Below are positions 63,301 through 64,000 of a DNA stretch of 64,000 nucleotides, in pieces. Made by a program: the position numbers and the translations under genes. The stretch is from assembly GCF_024500045.1 (NCBI RefSeq), contig NZ_JTEO01000006.1:186001-250000 (forward strand). Direction: 5' to 3'. The stretch's first letter is position 1; each line of letters opens with the position of its first letter. This DNA is from Methanolobus chelungpuianus (lineage in GTDB: Archaea > Halobacteriota > Methanosarcinia > Methanosarcinales > Methanosarcinaceae). The notes beneath the pieces were generated by a model. The model was not told where the DNA came from, made no database searches, and saw only the letters and a program-made list of their open reading frames with translations.

Positions 63301-63465
63301 TATTGACAAAACCTTTATGTACTAATAAAATCTCCTTATCATTAATCCTGATATATGTCTGTGCAGGATTCAGTGGGAATCTAATCTTTAATATGTGGGC
63401 GGGTATGTGAATGAATTATAATAGCGGGAGCTTTATAGAAATTATTCATATTTAGGCGATTAGCC

Positions 63466-63494
63466 AAAACACCGTTTAAAGAGGTGTTTTTTTT
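63466..63494 (+). terminator. Intrinsic-type hairpin with T-run
   Basis: AAAACACC (63466-63473) pairs with GGTGTTTT (63483-63490) around a 9-nt loop; the T-run extends to 63494. No recognised plus-strand gene ends just upstream, so it may close a short untranslated transcript beginning near 63415 after a TTTAATAT-like element. Confidence 0.5.
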
Positions 63495-63620
63495 AAGCAT
63501 CATTGATGAAAAGACCTGATTGGGCTGATTAATCTCGATTTGATAAGAGGTCTACAGAGTTAGAGGCAGGTTCACAGTGTGAATCCAAAAACGAGATTTA
63601 TATCAGAGGTGGGTGATAGT

Positions 63621-64000
63621 ATGAAAAATAAGAATGAAATATTTAGACGCTTATATGAGCGGGGAAGACGAAAAAAAATCAATGATATAGCCGGATCTAC
63701 TGGATTGTTGCTTATTATCGGAATACTGTTCTCAGTACTTATTTTAAGTGGCAGTGCAGCCGATACAAACAATTCTACATCTTCTGACAATGTTAGTACA
63801 GCTGCAGACAATAGCTCTATTATTAAAGCAGCAGAAGACAATAGCTCTATTATTAAAGCAGCAGAAGACAATAGCTCTATTATTACAGCAGCAGCAGACA
63901 ATAGCTCCATTTTAAATGAAGATGCAGTTCAAGTTAATTTTAAGAAGGAAAAATACAACAAACTATTGAAAAAAATGAAAGATGAACCTGCTCTGAGGAA
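63621..64000 (+). CDS. Secreted repeat protein, 3' end cut by window edge
   Basis: The frame runs 126 codons from ATG 63621 to the edge without a stop. GGTGAT lies 3 bp before the ATG. A basic N-terminus (RRLYERGRRKKIND) and the hydrophobic segment STGLLLIIGILFSVLILSG form an N-terminal signal or anchor. Then a 10-residue unit NSSIIKAAED recurs four times, the DNA being a 30-bp tandem repeat at about 63800-63910. Each unit has an Asn-Ser-Ser glycosylation sequon. A Lys-rich segment (FKKEKYNKLLKKMKDEPALR) follows. It is probably a surface protein; the family cannot be named from this part. Confidence 0.6.
   Translation, partial: MKNKNEIFRRLYERGRRKKINDIAGSTGLLLIIGILFSVLILSGSAADTNNSTSSDNVSTAADNSSIIKAAEDNSSIIKAAEDNSSIITAAADNSSILNEDAVQVNFKKEKYNKLLKKMKDEPALR

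Noticed and set aside
63572-63910. Minus-strand frame made of repeated ELLSSAALII units
   Set aside because: It is the shadow of the 30-bp repeats in the plus-strand surface gene, which has the RBS and signal segment.

Overview
The window is archaeal, most likely from a cytochrome-containing methanogen of the Methanosarcinales (Methanolobus or Methanomethylovorans-like). The evidence is two formylmethanofuran dehydrogenase subunits, a FilR1-type regulator, archaeal EngB and Trm56 proteins, AMP phosphorylase, a geranylgeranyl reductase for archaeal lipids, a PGF-CTERM surface protein, KaiC-like ATPase, long-form FKBP, Shine-Dalgarno sites of the GGTGAT/GGAG type and TTTATATA-like boxes. Genus placement is inference.

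Layout. 1-5.1 kb: a cut secreted protein, a polyprenol/dolichol-kinase-like membrane protein, a decayed transporter gene, an iron-sulfur flavoprotein divergent from an HxlR regulator, and a FilR1-family regulator. 5.1-10.8 kb: a large hybrid histidine kinase and a beta-helix surface protein. 11-15.5 kb: SatD and DUF3307 genes preceded by three repeats with an exact 29-bp period, then sfsA, then a long intergenic region holding a candidate structured RNA (about 14275-14420). 16-22 kb: tRNA-Ser, FKBP, a split EVE/Mrr-N-like protein, lipid reductase, a radical SAM pair, EngB and a DHH phosphoesterase. 22-26.2 kb: a four-gene operon combining a KaiC-like ATPase with two secreted paralogues, one carrying a PGF-CTERM tail. 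26.3-32.8 kb: housekeeping genes (Nif3, Trm56, AMP phosphorylase, guanine deaminase, MscS, prephenate dehydratase). 32.8-40 kb: a MoxR/DUF58/VWA operon. 40.3-43 kb: O-acetylhomoserine pathway genes metY and metX, with MetX carrying CBS domains. 43-46.7 kb: redox regulator with membrane ferredoxin, surface and polymer-forming proteins. 46.7-50.9 kb: citrate synthase and aconitase. 51-57.5 kb: hybrid cluster protein, small stress and copper proteins, and a lipoprotein fusing a heme-c domain to a cupredoxin. 57.8-62.4 kb: same-strand genes for Hcp, cupin, ferredoxin-thioredoxin reductase catalytic chain, ferredoxin, FwdB and FwdD. The last 1.5 kb holds transposase debris, a terminator-like hairpin and the start of a repeat-containing surface protein that leaves the window.

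Themes. Citrate synthase plus aconitase fit the oxidative partial citrate route to 2-oxoglutarate. Two Hcp paralogues, FTR, flavoprotein, HxlR and membrane ferredoxin genes point to management of thiol, NO and oxygen stress. Two cupredoxin lipoproteins and a CxxCH heme site suggest extracytoplasmic electron carriers. No CRISPR array and no complete mobile element was seen; mobile DNA is represented only by two transposase fragments. All functions are inferred from sequence alone, without database searches.
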